This document shows, in pieces, positions 8,041 to 16,138 of a stretch of 64,000 nucleotides of DNA. The notes beneath the pieces were generated by a model, which searched no databases, was not told the DNA's origin, and was given only the letters and a program-made list of their open reading frames with translations. The position numbers and the translations under genes were made by a program. This DNA is from Chloroflexota bacterium (GTDB lineage: Bacteria; Chloroflexota; UBA11872), in the NCBI GenBank assembly GCA_022821645.1, contig JAJEDE010000003.1, forward strand, positions 1 through 64,000, given 5' to 3'. Within the stretch, counting starts at the first letter, position 1. Each line of letters begins with the position of its first letter.

Positions 8041-8685
8041 CTACGAATCCTCGGGCTCCTCCGGAACCAGCGGAAGCGTTGTGCGCTCGATTTCCGTGCG
8101 CTCGCGACGCAATCGCGATTCGCTGATGGTCTCCAGCATCTCCTGGACGCCGCCCTCGCCAAAGTATCCCGACGCGTAGCGAACGTAGGTGACCTCGTCG
8201 AGCATGACCAGGCGTTCCATGACCAGATCGGCAATGTGCTTTGAGGGAACATCCAGCGACTCACGGCCGAGCAGCTGGTTCTCGATCTGGATGGCCGCTT
8301 CTTCCGCCCAAGAACTGGTCACCGGTCGCTTCGTCCCGGCGATCATGATCGAGCGATAGAGCTTGCCTCGGTTGAACGGCTCGCTTCGTCCGTCGTCTTT
8401 GATCACGCGGACATCCATTCGCGCCAAGCGTTCCAGCGTCTGGTACCCCAGCGAGCAGTCCGCACAGCGGCGATGGCGGCGCAATGTTCCCTGCGACGTC
8501 AACTCCCACGACTCGATCCGCGCCTCGTCGTGTCCACAGTGGGGGCACGCGAAGATGTCGCGGCGCTCATAGGTGGTAAACCGATGGCCGCAGTCATGGC
8601 AGGCGCGACGGCGTCGTGTGGCATCCGCGGCCTCGCGCGTGTCGACCACCTGTAATCGGGCCGACGCGCAAGCTGGACACCGCAT
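8041..8685 (-). CDS. nrdR: NrdR-family transcriptional repressor with two tandem zinc ribbons
   Basis: A 214-residue homologue of NrdR, the ATP/dATP-sensing repressor of ribonucleotide reductase genes. NrdR normally has one zinc ribbon and an ATP-cone in about 150-170 residues. Here a first ribbon (Cys 3, 6, 29, 32; ending FTTYER) is followed directly by a second (Cys 47, 50, 74, 77; ending YQTLER). The ATP-cone then begins at VRVIKDDGRSEPFNR and continues through VPSKHIADLVMERL and VTYVRYASGYF. ATG 8685 has GGGGAG 8 bases upstream and starts exactly at the first MRCPAC motif. A polar, acidic tail follows the cone. No ribonucleotide reductase gene is in the window. Confidence 0.88.
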   Translation of the reverse strand: MRCPACASARLQVVDTREAADATRRRRACHDCGHRFTTYERRDIFACPHCGHDEARIESWELTSQGTLRRHRRCADCSLGYQTLERLARMDVRVIKDDGRSEPFNRGKLYRSIMIAGTKRPVTSSWAEEAAIQIENQLLGRESLDVPSKHIADLVMERLVMLDEVTYVRYASGYFGEGGVQEMLETISESRLRRERTEIERTTLPLVPEEPEDS

Positions 8686-8715
8686 ATTGCGCACTCCCCG
8701 CCAGACTTGGCGCGA

Positions 8716-8745
8716 ATCATACCATCCAACCACTACATCTAGTGT
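8716..8745 (-). promoter_or_regulatory. nrdR promoter with an NrdR-box-like operator
   Basis: Reading the minus strand, TGGTATGAT gives an extended -10 (TATGAT is the complement of 8716-8721), with transcription expected near 8709. The 16 bases at 8730-8745, CCACTACATCTAGTGT on the plus strand, match 13 of 16 positions of the canonical NrdR box ACACTATATATAGTGT. The site covers roughly -21 to -36, where bound NrdR would block RNA polymerase. This suggests autoregulation. I did not find the second box that usually lies one or three helix turns away. Confidence 0.55.
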
Positions 8746-8890
8746 GTTGATCGCTTGAACCACACATTCAACCCACATCTTGTCGTCGACTAAGCTTCAA
8801 GTCCGTCTCAAACGGAAACGGCAGGTGGCCGCGGGCGGGCTCTGGTCCACGCGCGATACTGTCTGCAGTCAATTGGGGGACGGAACTCAC

Positions 8891-9313
8891 GTGTCACGAG
8901 AGACGATGGGACGCCAGGGAATCCGATTCAGTTGCGTGGACCACGTGGCGATCAACGTACGCGATCTCGACCGCAGTGCCGCGTTTTACGCACGCGTCAT
9001 GGACCTGATCCCGGGACCGCGAACGACGTTTCGTCAAATCCTGCAAGCGCCGGCACTGTCGTTGCACCTGTTCCAGGCGCCTGAGCGACAGATCGCGGCG
9101 GTCACCCAAGACTGGCGGCGGCCGGGCGTGCAACACGTGGCGCTGAGCGTAGGCGAAGCCGAGTTCGAACGCGCCGCCGAAGTCATCGTCGCGGCCGGAT
9201 CGGCGGTCGAAGGGCCAACAGAAGACCCCGGGGGACGTTCCCTTTACTTTCGCGATCCCGACGGCAACGTCATCGAACTCCGCGACGCCTCGGATCCGGC
9301 GTCCATCCAGTGA
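8891..9313 (+). CDS. VOC (glyoxalase/bleomycin-resistance) family protein
   Basis: A 140-residue protein of the vicinal oxygen chelate superfamily with the paired beta-alpha-beta-beta-beta modules. Likely metal ligands are His in VDHVAINV, His in VQHVALSV and Glu in DPDGNVIEL, at the normal positions. GTG 8891 is preceded by GGGGGA and gives a normal family length; a further in-frame start lies upstream at 8780, inside the nrdR promoter region, and ATG 8906 is also possible. The specific reaction (lyase, dioxygenase or resistance) cannot be told from sequence. Confidence 0.78.
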   Translation: MSRETMGRQGIRFSCVDHVAINVRDLDRSAAFYARVMDLIPGPRTTFRQILQAPALSLHLFQAPERQIAAVTQDWRRPGVQHVALSVGEAEFERAAEVIVAAGSAVEGPTEDPGGRSLYFRDPDGNVIELRDASDPASIQ

Positions 9314-9365
9314 CTCGTGCCAGCGGTGCCGACCGGCCTGGCGGGTTTCGGCGCAGCCCCATTCC

Positions 9366-9371
9366 TATAAT
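9366..9371 (+). promoter_or_regulatory. TATAAT -10 box upstream of the nucleotidyltransferase gene
   Basis: A perfect TATAAT lies 48 bases before the GTG start of the downstream gene. No good -35 hexamer is 16-18 bases further up, so this is a candidate only. Expected transcription start is near 9378. Confidence 0.35.
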
Positions 9372-9419
9372 CGTGCCTTGAGGCGCTTGGCGCCCCCTCA
9401 TGCCCTGGAGGTCAGTTGC

Positions 9420-10127
9420 GTGTACGCCGTCTTGATTGCCGGAGGTCGCGGTGAGCGTCTGCGGCCACTGACCGCCAACATTCCCAAGCCCATGGTCGCT
9501 GTGGCTGGCAAGCCGATCATGCAGCACCAGGTGGAGTGGTATCAGGCGCAGGGCGTCGACAACTTCGTCATCTCGTGCGGATACCTGCACGAAGCGATTG
9601 AGGATCACTTTGGCGACGGATCCGCCCTGGGCGCCAGCTTCAGCTACGCGGTCGAGGACACGCCGATGGGCCGCGGTGGCGGCCTTCGCCTTGGGATGCA
9701 ACAGATTCCCCGCGACGAGCCAGTCGTTATGGCATCAAACGCCGACATCCTCACGGAGCAGCGTCTGGCCCCAATGCTCGACCAGCATCAAGACGACGGG
9801 AATCTGGCAACCATTCTGCTCACGCCCTATGTCAGCCAATACGGCATCGTGGAAGTCGATGGACGCAAGGTCAGCCGGTTCACCACCAACCCGGTACTGC
9901 CCCACTGGATCAACGGCGGCGTGTACGTATTGGCTCGGTCATTCGAGGATCATCTCCCCGAGATCGGCGACCATGAAGACAGCACATTTCCGGAATTGGC
10001 TGCGGCAAATCGTCTCGGCGCGTTCCGATCAGAGGCGCGCTGGCGCGGCATGGACAGTGTCAAGGACCACGCCAACCTCGAGGAAGAACTGGCCGACGCG
10101 CCCCTGAACTACGCCGGCGCCGACTGA
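9420..10127 (+). CDS. Sugar-phosphate nucleotidyltransferase
   Basis: A 235-residue NTP_transferase protein with the signature VLIAGGRGERLRPLT at the N-terminus, KPMVAVAGKPIM, and the metal-binding Asp in SNADIL. It lacks the left-handed beta-helix acyltransferase domain found in GlmU-like enzymes. Short forms like this include heptose-1-phosphate guanylyltransferase and glucose-1-phosphate thymidylyl/cytidylyltransferases; base and sugar specificity cannot be assigned. GTG 9420 was chosen because GGAGG lies 8 bases upstream and the domain begins immediately. Confidence 0.82.
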   Translation: MYAVLIAGGRGERLRPLTANIPKPMVAVAGKPIMQHQVEWYQAQGVDNFVISCGYLHEAIEDHFGDGSALGASFSYAVEDTPMGRGGGLRLGMQQIPRDEPVVMASNADILTEQRLAPMLDQHQDDGNLATILLTPYVSQYGIVEVDGRKVSRFTTNPVLPHWINGGVYVLARSFEDHLPEIGDHEDSTFPELAAANRLGAFRSEARWRGMDSVKDHANLEEELADAPLNYAGAD

Positions 10128-10154
10128 TGCCGTCGGCCGCCGTGCGGCCCTGAC

Positions 10155-10964
10155 ATGCACGAGCCACGGCCGTCCACGGCCCCGCCGTTTCGAGAAACGG
10201 GATACGACCCGGCCGCGCAGGTCTATGACCTGGAATACCCGGAATGTGATGGGGCCGAACTGGGATTTTGGATGTCCGAGGGCCGCCGCTTTGGACCGCG
10301 GCTGCTGGAGTTCGCGGTTGGCACGGGGCGTATGGCGGTTCCCCTGGCCAGGCACGGCTTCCAGGTCACCGGCCTGGATGCCTCAGCCGCCATGCTGGAG
10401 CGAGCTGCCGCTCGCCGCTCCTCAAAGTCTCGCGCGATCCAGGGGCGGCTGACGTTGCGTCGCGGCGACATGCGCACGCATCGGCTGGACGAGTCCTTTG
10501 ACCTCGTGCTGCTTGGTTTCAACTCCTACCTGTTGCTGCCAGACCGGGAGGCTCGCCTGGAGACACTTCGCAACGCCGCTGCACATCTACGGTCGGGTGG
10601 CGGGGTGGCCGTGGACGTGTTCTCAGCCACGCCGCTTGACGCCACGCCCGATCACGAGGAGGTCGAGTTCCTGGAACGCGACCCGTTGAGTGGTTGGCGA
10701 ATCACCCGTGAGCGCTTCTACACCTACGACGAAGCTAGACATCGCGGTTGCAGCACCCTCATCTACCGCTACTACGATGGCCCATTGCTGGTTGACGAGC
10801 GGCGGCTGGGCTACAGCCTGGCGTTGCTGACGCGGGACGACGTGGTCGCGGAGTTCGTGGAGGCCGGACTGCAGATCGACTCGGTGTGCGGCGATTACAG
10901 CCGCCAGCCGTGGCGCGTCGACTCGCCGAACCTTATCGTCGTCGGTCGTACGGTTGCCCGTTGA
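10155..10964 (+). CDS. Class I SAM-dependent methyltransferase
   Basis: A 269-residue protein with a Rossmann methyltransferase fold: motif I LEFAVGTGRMAVPLA near residue 51, the acidic LDAS after strand 2, RGDMRTH (motif II) and FDLVLLGFNSY. The C-terminal half has beta strands typical of small-molecule methyltransferases (TLIYRYYDGPLL). It begins 27 bases after the nucleotidyltransferase gene and probably shares its transcript, hinting at a role with a sugar or cell-surface metabolite, but the substrate is unknown. Confidence 0.8.
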   Translation: MHEPRPSTAPPFRETGYDPAAQVYDLEYPECDGAELGFWMSEGRRFGPRLLEFAVGTGRMAVPLARHGFQVTGLDASAAMLERAAARRSSKSRAIQGRLTLRRGDMRTHRLDESFDLVLLGFNSYLLLPDREARLETLRNAAAHLRSGGGVAVDVFSATPLDATPDHEEVEFLERDPLSGWRITRERFYTYDEARHRGCSTLIYRYYDGPLLVDERRLGYSLALLTRDDVVAEFVEAGLQIDSVCGDYSRQPWRVDSPNLIVVGRTVAR

Positions 10965-11037
10965 CACAGGACGGACGCGCTCTCCACAATCGCATCCAAG
11001 CCAGCCGGGCTATTCGGGCCCACGATCAGAGACCTCA

Positions 11038-11340
11038 ATGACTAGCGAACCACGCCGCCACATCCGCGTATCCGAGTTCCGCTTCCAGATCCCCCGTCGC
11101 AACGGCGAGGGCACGTTCCCCGTGCCGCGATATCAGTTGGGATGGGCCGATGCATTCATCGACGAAGAAACCGGTGACCGCTACGAACTGGCCTACGTGC
11201 TCGAACAGCTGGAAGCGCAGGGCTGGGACGTGCACGATCTGCTGAAGGGACGCGGCACGTTTCGAGAAACCGTGGAGCGACTCCCCCTCCCATACGGCGG
11301 TCAGTTCGTCCCTGGAGACCCGACCACCCGCGACGCATAG
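11038..11340 (+). CDS. Conserved-looking hypothetical protein
   Basis: A 100-residue soluble protein that I do not recognise. It is charged, with a predicted mixed beta/alpha layout (VSEFRFQIPRR, then YELAYVLEQLEAQGWDVHDLL) and no membrane segment or cysteine motif. ATG 11038 was chosen; a longer in-frame start at 10954 would overlap the methyltransferase gene. Codon usage looks like its neighbours, which supports a real gene between the methyltransferase and the oxidoreductase. Confidence 0.6.
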   Translation: MTSEPRRHIRVSEFRFQIPRRNGEGTFPVPRYQLGWADAFIDEETGDRYELAYVLEQLEAQGWDVHDLLKGRGTFRETVERLPLPYGGQFVPGDPTTRDA

Positions 11341-11405
11341 GCGGACGGGACCGCGGCGGCACACCGGGTTGACGTAGACTTCCGCCCGTCTGCGCGTACT
11401 GCCTG

Positions 11406-12410
11406 ATGCCCATGCCATACCGACTTGGCGCCATTGGCGTCGGCGGCAACTCCGCTGGTCACCTGCGTCGGTTTTCTGCAATGTCAGAGTTCGACCTGGT
11501 CGGATTGGCCGATCCGTCCGATGCGTCGATCGCGGCCGCTCGTTCCAACGTCCAGGGCTTGGACGACGTTCCGGCATACGCCGACTGGCGCGACTTGCTG
11601 GCCGCAGCCGACCTGGATGCGGTGCTGGTATCGACGCCCCATACCCTCCACCACGAGCATGTCATGGGCGCCCTGGACGCCGGCTTACACGTGCTGTGCG
11701 AGAAGCCGCTCGCCCACACGCCCGAACTGGCCCAGGAAATTGCCGATCACGCGAAAGCTCTTGGCCGACACGTGGTGGTTGGCTTTCAGCGGCGATTCAG
11801 TCCCGGTTACACCTACATGCGCCAGCGTCTGCAGAGCAGCGACATGGGTGATATCACCCATGTTCAGGCAAGCCAGTGGCAGGCCTGGATTGGAGCAGCT
11901 CGAGGCAAATGGCGCAGCACACTCGCCCTGGGCGGCGGCGGACAGCTCAGCGACTCCGGCAGCCATCTCATGGACATGCTGCTCTGGACCACTGGGTTGC
12001 GTATCGTCGAAGTCGACGCCCGTATGCGTACCTACGACCTGGAAGTCGAAGTCGACGGCGCGGCCGTGTTTCTCTTCGAGAACGGCGCTATCGGCACGCT
12101 CTCGATCATCGGCACCGGACACACCTTCGGCGAGCGCCTGTCCGTGGTTGCCGGCAACGGCGCCATCCGAGCGGACTGGGCCTCCGGCGGGGTGGAAGTG
12201 ATTCTGGAAGACGACCTGGAGGCCAAGGTCACGCGTGAAGTCGAGGGCCTTTCCGGGGGAAGTAATCCCGATGAACACTTCCTCGCCGTAATCAATGGGG
12301 CCGCCCCCAACGGCTCGCCCCCGGAAGACAGCGTGCATCTGCTGGAAGTCCTGGCCGCGATCCGGCGATCGGCAGTCTCCGGGCAGCGCGAAGTCGTTAA
12401 CCAGACCTGA
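11406..12410 (+). CDS. Gfo/Idh/MocA family NAD(P)-dependent oxidoreductase
   Basis: A 334-residue oxidoreductase. The N-terminal Rossmann domain has GAIGVGGNSAGHL and LADPSD, and the family's catalytic EKPLA lies near residue 99. The C-terminal alpha/beta domain contains DSGSHLMDMLLW, which carries the typical catalytic Asp/His pair. These enzymes oxidise or epimerise sugars, inositols or related alcohols; the substrate is not determinable. Start ATG 11406 or 11412. Confidence 0.83.
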   Translation: MPMPYRLGAIGVGGNSAGHLRRFSAMSEFDLVGLADPSDASIAAARSNVQGLDDVPAYADWRDLLAAADLDAVLVSTPHTLHHEHVMGALDAGLHVLCEKPLAHTPELAQEIADHAKALGRHVVVGFQRRFSPGYTYMRQRLQSSDMGDITHVQASQWQAWIGAARGKWRSTLALGGGGQLSDSGSHLMDMLLWTTGLRIVEVDARMRTYDLEVEVDGAAVFLFENGAIGTLSIIGTGHTFGERLSVVAGNGAIRADWASGGVEVILEDDLEAKVTREVEGLSGGSNPDEHFLAVINGAAPNGSPPEDSVHLLEVLAAIRRSAVSGQREVVNQT

Positions 12411-12488
12411 CATCTTCCCGGCGGTCCTGGGGCGTTGCTCGTGACTCGCTGCCTGGGTTAACGCTCCTGGTTCCGCTCAGAGCGTAAT

Positions 12489-12521
12489 GGCGGAGGAAAG
12501 GCCGAGGCGGCCGCCTCCGCC
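12489..12521. terminator. GC-rich hairpin between convergent genes
   Basis: GGCGGAGG (12489-12496) pairs with CCTCCGCC (12514-12521), and the loop itself contains a nested GGCC...GGCC stem. It lies just beyond the BFN gene stop on the minus strand and 78 bases past the oxidoreductase stop on the plus strand, so it could end both transcripts. No U-tract follows on either strand, so intrinsic termination is doubtful. Confidence 0.4.
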
Positions 12522-12533
12522 GGCGGACCAACG

Positions 12534-13040
12534 CTAGGACTTCTCGAGATCGTCCAGGTCAAGCTGATTGATGAACTCGCGGAACACTTCCAGCTTTTCT
12601 TCCGCGACCGGCTCACCTTCGCCCGCATCCTCGCCGTCGGTGTCAGGCTCGAACCCTGCTTCGTTGAGCACGGCCGGTTCGACGAGAATCGGAGCACTGG
12701 CCCGCACGGCGAGTGCAATGGCGTCGCTGGGTCGCGAGTCCAATTCGCAGCGACTGCCGTTGATATCCAGGACGATCGTCGCGAAGAAGGTCGTGTCAAC
12801 CAGGTCGGTCACCACAACTCGCTCAACCGACCCATGGACCGACTCGATCAATTGCTTGAGCAGGTCGTGGGTCAACGGTCTGGGAACCTCATGGTCCTGC
12901 AACTTGACGGCAATAGCGTCGGCTTCGCCCTGCCCGATCACAATGGCCAGATAACGTGGCCCGTCCCGTTCCTTCAGCACCACAACACGGCTTGGACTGA
13001 TCAGATTCACGCGCACGCTATCCACGATCATCTCGATCAT
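12534..13040 (-). CDS. Bifunctional nuclease (BFN/DUF151) family protein
   Basis: A 168-residue protein with a BFN domain over residues 1-135, recognisable from VVVLKERDGPRYLAIVIG, the Asp/His-containing VPRPLTHDLL and RPSDAIALAVR, which is the best-conserved block. A strongly acidic linker (EDAGEGEPVAEEK) and short amphipathic end follow. Plant members show nuclease activity; bacterial roles are not established. It lies 95 bases downstream of lysC in the same direction. Confidence 0.85.
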   Translation of the reverse strand: MIEMIVDSVRVNLISPSRVVVLKERDGPRYLAIVIGQGEADAIAVKLQDHEVPRPLTHDLLKQLIESVHGSVERVVVTDLVDTTFFATIVLDINGSRCELDSRPSDAIALAVRASAPILVEPAVLNEAGFEPDTDGEDAGEGEPVAEEKLEVFREFINQLDLDDLEKS

Positions 13041-13135
13041 GCGGCTATCGCCTCCCCGGCTCCAGGCGACGCTCTAACGGGTTTGGCGCGCAAATTCATG
13101 GTACCAGCGGTCATCATTTGAACGAGCGCGCGACG

Positions 13136-14374
13136 TCACATGGCGTCTGGGGTGCTCAGATCGAATTCGTCGTGCAACAGCTCGGTCGCCCGGGCCACCT
13201 GCGACGCGTCGACCAGGCACGTCAGGCGAATCTCGCTGGTTGTAATGCTCACGATGTTGATGCCGGCGGCGGCCAGGGCGCCAAACATCCGGGCTGCGAT
13301 TCCGGGTGTGCTCTGAATGCCCACGCCCACGATGCTCACTTTCCCCAACTCCGTAGACGCTGCCACGTCGCGAGCGCCGATCTCCGCCGCCACCGGACGG
13401 ATAAGGTCGAGAGTCGCATCCAGGTCGGTCTCGTCAACGGTGAACGACAGATCGGTCACGCCGCCATCCGAGACGTTTTGCACGATCACGTCGATGTTGA
13501 TGTGGCGGTCAGCCAGGGGCTGGAACAGCGCATGCGCCAGTCCCGGCCTGTCACTGACGCCGCGAATCGTCACCCGGGCCACATCGGTGTCGTGCGCCAC
13601 CGCGCGCACACGCTGCATAGTCTCGATTGGAACAGCTGATTCAGCCACGATTTCCGTCCCTGGTGCATCGCTGAAACTGGAACGTACCACCACCGGCATG
13701 CCGAAGTGTTCGGCAATCTCGACCGCGCGCGGATGCATGACACGCGCGCCCAGCTTTGCCATCTCCAGCATTTCGTCGTAAATCACCAGATCGAGCTTAC
13801 GCGCGTCCGGCACAATTCGCGGATCGGCCGTGAATATGCCGTCCACATCCGTATAGATCTCGCAACGGTCCACGCCAAGGGCCACGGCCAAGGCAACCGC
13901 TGAGGTGTCCGAGGTCCCGCGCGCAAGCGTCACGATGTCACCGTCTGGCCCAAGACCCTGGAATCCGGCCATCACCGGGACACATCCGGCTTCGAGTTCC
14001 CGGCGAATGCGCGTCGGCTCGATCTCCGTGATGCGGGCGCGACCATAGCGCCCATTGGTCCGAATTCCGGCCTGGGGACCCGAGAGTGCAACTGCGTCGC
14101 ATTCGAGTTCATGCAACGCCATTGACATGAGAGCCGCAGAGACGAGTTCGCCCGTGGACAACAGGAAGTCCAACTCGCGCGAACGTGGCCGCGTGGCCAG
14201 TCGCTCTGCCGCAGCAATCAGATCGTCGGTCGTGTCGCCCATGGCGGACACCACCACGGCTATGCGGTCGCCCTGGGTTATCGAGTCGTGAATCCGCTCG
14301 GCCACCGCACGGATTCGCTCACTTGTCGCGACCGAAGATCCACCAAATTTCTGAACGAGTAGTGCCACGCCCAT
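13136..14374 (-). CDS. lysC: Aspartate kinase
   Basis: A 412-residue monofunctional aspartokinase making aspartyl phosphate for Lys/Thr/Met synthesis. The catalytic domain begins with VQKFGGSSV and includes the aspartate-binding LLSTGELVSAAL and YTDVDGIFTADPR segments. Two ACT domains follow (from about residue 265, VTIRGVSDRPG, and KVSIVGVGIQSTPG), which usually confer feedback inhibition by lysine and/or threonine. Length and domain order are normal. thrC is about 37 kb away. The gene starts 29 bases after the GT4 glycosyltransferase stop. Confidence 0.93.
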   Translation of the reverse strand: MGVALLVQKFGGSSVATSERIRAVAERIHDSITQGDRIAVVVSAMGDTTDDLIAAAERLATRPRSRELDFLLSTGELVSAALMSMALHELECDAVALSGPQAGIRTNGRYGRARITEIEPTRIRRELEAGCVPVMAGFQGLGPDGDIVTLARGTSDTSAVALAVALGVDRCEIYTDVDGIFTADPRIVPDARKLDLVIYDEMLEMAKLGARVMHPRAVEIAEHFGMPVVVRSSFSDAPGTEIVAESAVPIETMQRVRAVAHDTDVARVTIRGVSDRPGLAHALFQPLADRHINIDVIVQNVSDGGVTDLSFTVDETDLDATLDLIRPVAAEIGARDVAASTELGKVSIVGVGIQSTPGIAARMFGALAAAGINIVSITTSEIRLTCLVDASQVARATELLHDEFDLSTPDAM

Positions 14375-14403
14375 CCACGCTGTCAGCGCACGAACCTACG
14401 ATG

Positions 14404-16041
14404 CTAGCAATCGCCGCGCGTCGTCTGCCGGGAACGTGCCCTTGCAGGCCGCGGGCGACCGCCCGAGGCCGGAACGGCCGCCTGGTAATTCCCGGTCATG
14501 ACCTCGCGAGCGAGTTCAATAATCCTCCGTTGGTAGTTCGTCTGCGACCAGCGCTCAGCGCGCTGGCGGGCGGCCTCGCTCATCGACCGTCGCCGTCGAG
14601 CGTTTCGCACCAGCGACAGCGTGACGGCGACCAGCTCCTCCAGCGTGCGCCAGCGAAACCCGCTGCGCCCCGGCTCGACAATCTCGCGTAGTCCGCCGCC
14701 ATCAAACACAACAGGTACGGCGCCCGACATCATCAGTTCGGCAACCGCCATGCCGAAGTGCTCGAACCGCTCGGGCGCATTGCGTTCGGACTCCTTGTAT
14801 CCCGCGGCGTGCCAGGCGATGGCCGCGTGCGCCCGCAACTCGCGGACGGCGGCTTCGTCGGCATTCGGATACACATCGATCGGCAGGCCGCGCGCCTCGG
14901 CCTCCACCCTGCGCAGGTAATCCGCATCCACCGCGCGCTGACCAACGCCGCCCACAAGCGCCAGACGCCAACCGACCAGGCCACGATCACACAGCATCCG
15001 GAAAGCCCGAACCATGGCCAGGTGCTTCTTGTTGTGTCCTCCCACAAAGAAGCGTCCAATCGACACGATCAGCGGTCGACTCCCGGCCGCGTTCCGGCGT
15101 TCGTCGGCAATGACCGGCGGCTCGATGACCGGCCCAGCTACTCCCCAGCGGCGCCGCAGCCACGACGCGGTGAAGTGCGAGTTAGGCGTCACCGCGTCGT
15201 ACGAGCGCAGGGCGTCGGCGTACCTCGCGGCGTGGTCGTCGCCGGCGCAATAGGCCAGCTTCGGAATCAGTCGGCGCGTTACTCGCTGGTAGAGATCGCG
15301 AGGCAACGCTCCGCGCTCCTCGATTGAACCCAGCCCCAGCCCCAATTGCCGACCCTCCCAGCGGTTTGTCCCACCGGATGCCGACGACCGGATTGCCAGT
15401 TCCTGGCAGCCGGCCGGAACATCGACCCACGGACTCGGCGCAAAGTCGCCTTTGTCCCCTGCCGTTCCCTCCGCAAGCGCGTCGCCGGACTTCGTTGCAA
15501 TGGTGTAGGTGCGGTCGTCGTGGCTCATGGCGCTTAGCCAGAAGCGGATGCGGGTTTCGTCCCTCACACCGATCCGTCCGTCGCCGTCCGACTGGCGGAA
15601 CAGGGCGCCCTCGTGGGCTTCGGTGCCAAACCAGCCGTCTCGCTCGTGCGCCGCGCCAAGTCCCCGGCCAATCCCACGTAGCGCGCTGCCAACGACCCGC
15701 CAGACGGTACTGCTGCGACGCGCCGAAAAGTAGACAAACCGGATCGATGGCAAGCCCCGACCGTCAACCAGGCTGAGATGGGTGCCGTTGACAAACAGAT
15801 CGGCATTGCCCGCGATGTCGCGTCCTGTGAGTTGCGGGCGCTCAGGTACAAAGCGAAAGCTCACGCCGTCCAGATCCATCCCGGCCCAGTCCACGACGGT
15901 GGAACGCGGCAACGGACAATGCGAGACGACGCAAACCGTGCCCAATTCACGCAGGGCGCTGGCTGCACTCAGGACTTGCCGCTCGCCCCCGCCAAGCGTG
16001 GCCAGCCAGCCATCGAACAGAACGATGTTCTTGTCGCTCAA
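14404..16041 (-). CDS. GT4-like glycosyltransferase with an inserted beta-rich domain
   Basis: A 545-residue protein. The N-terminal GT-B half starts VLFDGWLATLGGGERQ. The C-terminal half has SIGRFFVGGHNKKH, VDVYPNADEAAV and the family Glu motif ERFEHFGMAVAELMMSGAVPVVFDGGGLREIV. Between about residues 130 and 245 is an extra segment rich in Trp, Gly and charged residues (DGWFGTE, FWLSAM, PWVDVPAG, RWEGR) that looks like an inserted beta-sandwich and is absent from minimal GT4 enzymes. TTG start. It lies 97 bases after a GT2 gene in the same direction; both may build a surface glycan. Confidence 0.78.
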   Translation of the reverse strand: MSDKNIVLFDGWLATLGGGERQVLSAASALRELGTVCVVSHCPLPRSTVVDWAGMDLDGVSFRFVPERPQLTGRDIAGNADLFVNGTHLSLVDGRGLPSIRFVYFSARRSSTVWRVVGSALRGIGRGLGAAHERDGWFGTEAHEGALFRQSDGDGRIGVRDETRIRFWLSAMSHDDRTYTIATKSGDALAEGTAGDKGDFAPSPWVDVPAGCQELAIRSSASGGTNRWEGRQLGLGLGSIEERGALPRDLYQRVTRRLIPKLAYCAGDDHAARYADALRSYDAVTPNSHFTASWLRRRWGVAGPVIEPPVIADERRNAAGSRPLIVSIGRFFVGGHNKKHLAMVRAFRMLCDRGLVGWRLALVGGVGQRAVDADYLRRVEAEARGLPIDVYPNADEAAVRELRAHAAIAWHAAGYKESERNAPERFEHFGMAVAELMMSGAVPVVFDGGGLREIVEPGRSGFRWRTLEELVAVTLSLVRNARRRRSMSEAARQRAERWSQTNYQRRIIELAREVMTGNYQAAVPASGGRPRPARARSRQTTRGDC

Positions 16042-16138
16042 ACCGAAACCGTCACCTCCGTCGGGACCATCCGTCGCGCACGGTCGCCACGGTCACGCCA
16101 ACTCCATTCCCGTACTGGAAGCCGATTCGTGCCAGGCG

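Noticed and set aside
10186..11275. GTTTCGAGAAAC near-palindrome at two places about 1.1 kb apart
   Set aside because: Both lie inside coding sequence and encode the same residues (FRET) in the methyltransferase and the hypothetical protein; most simply a coincidence of codon choice.
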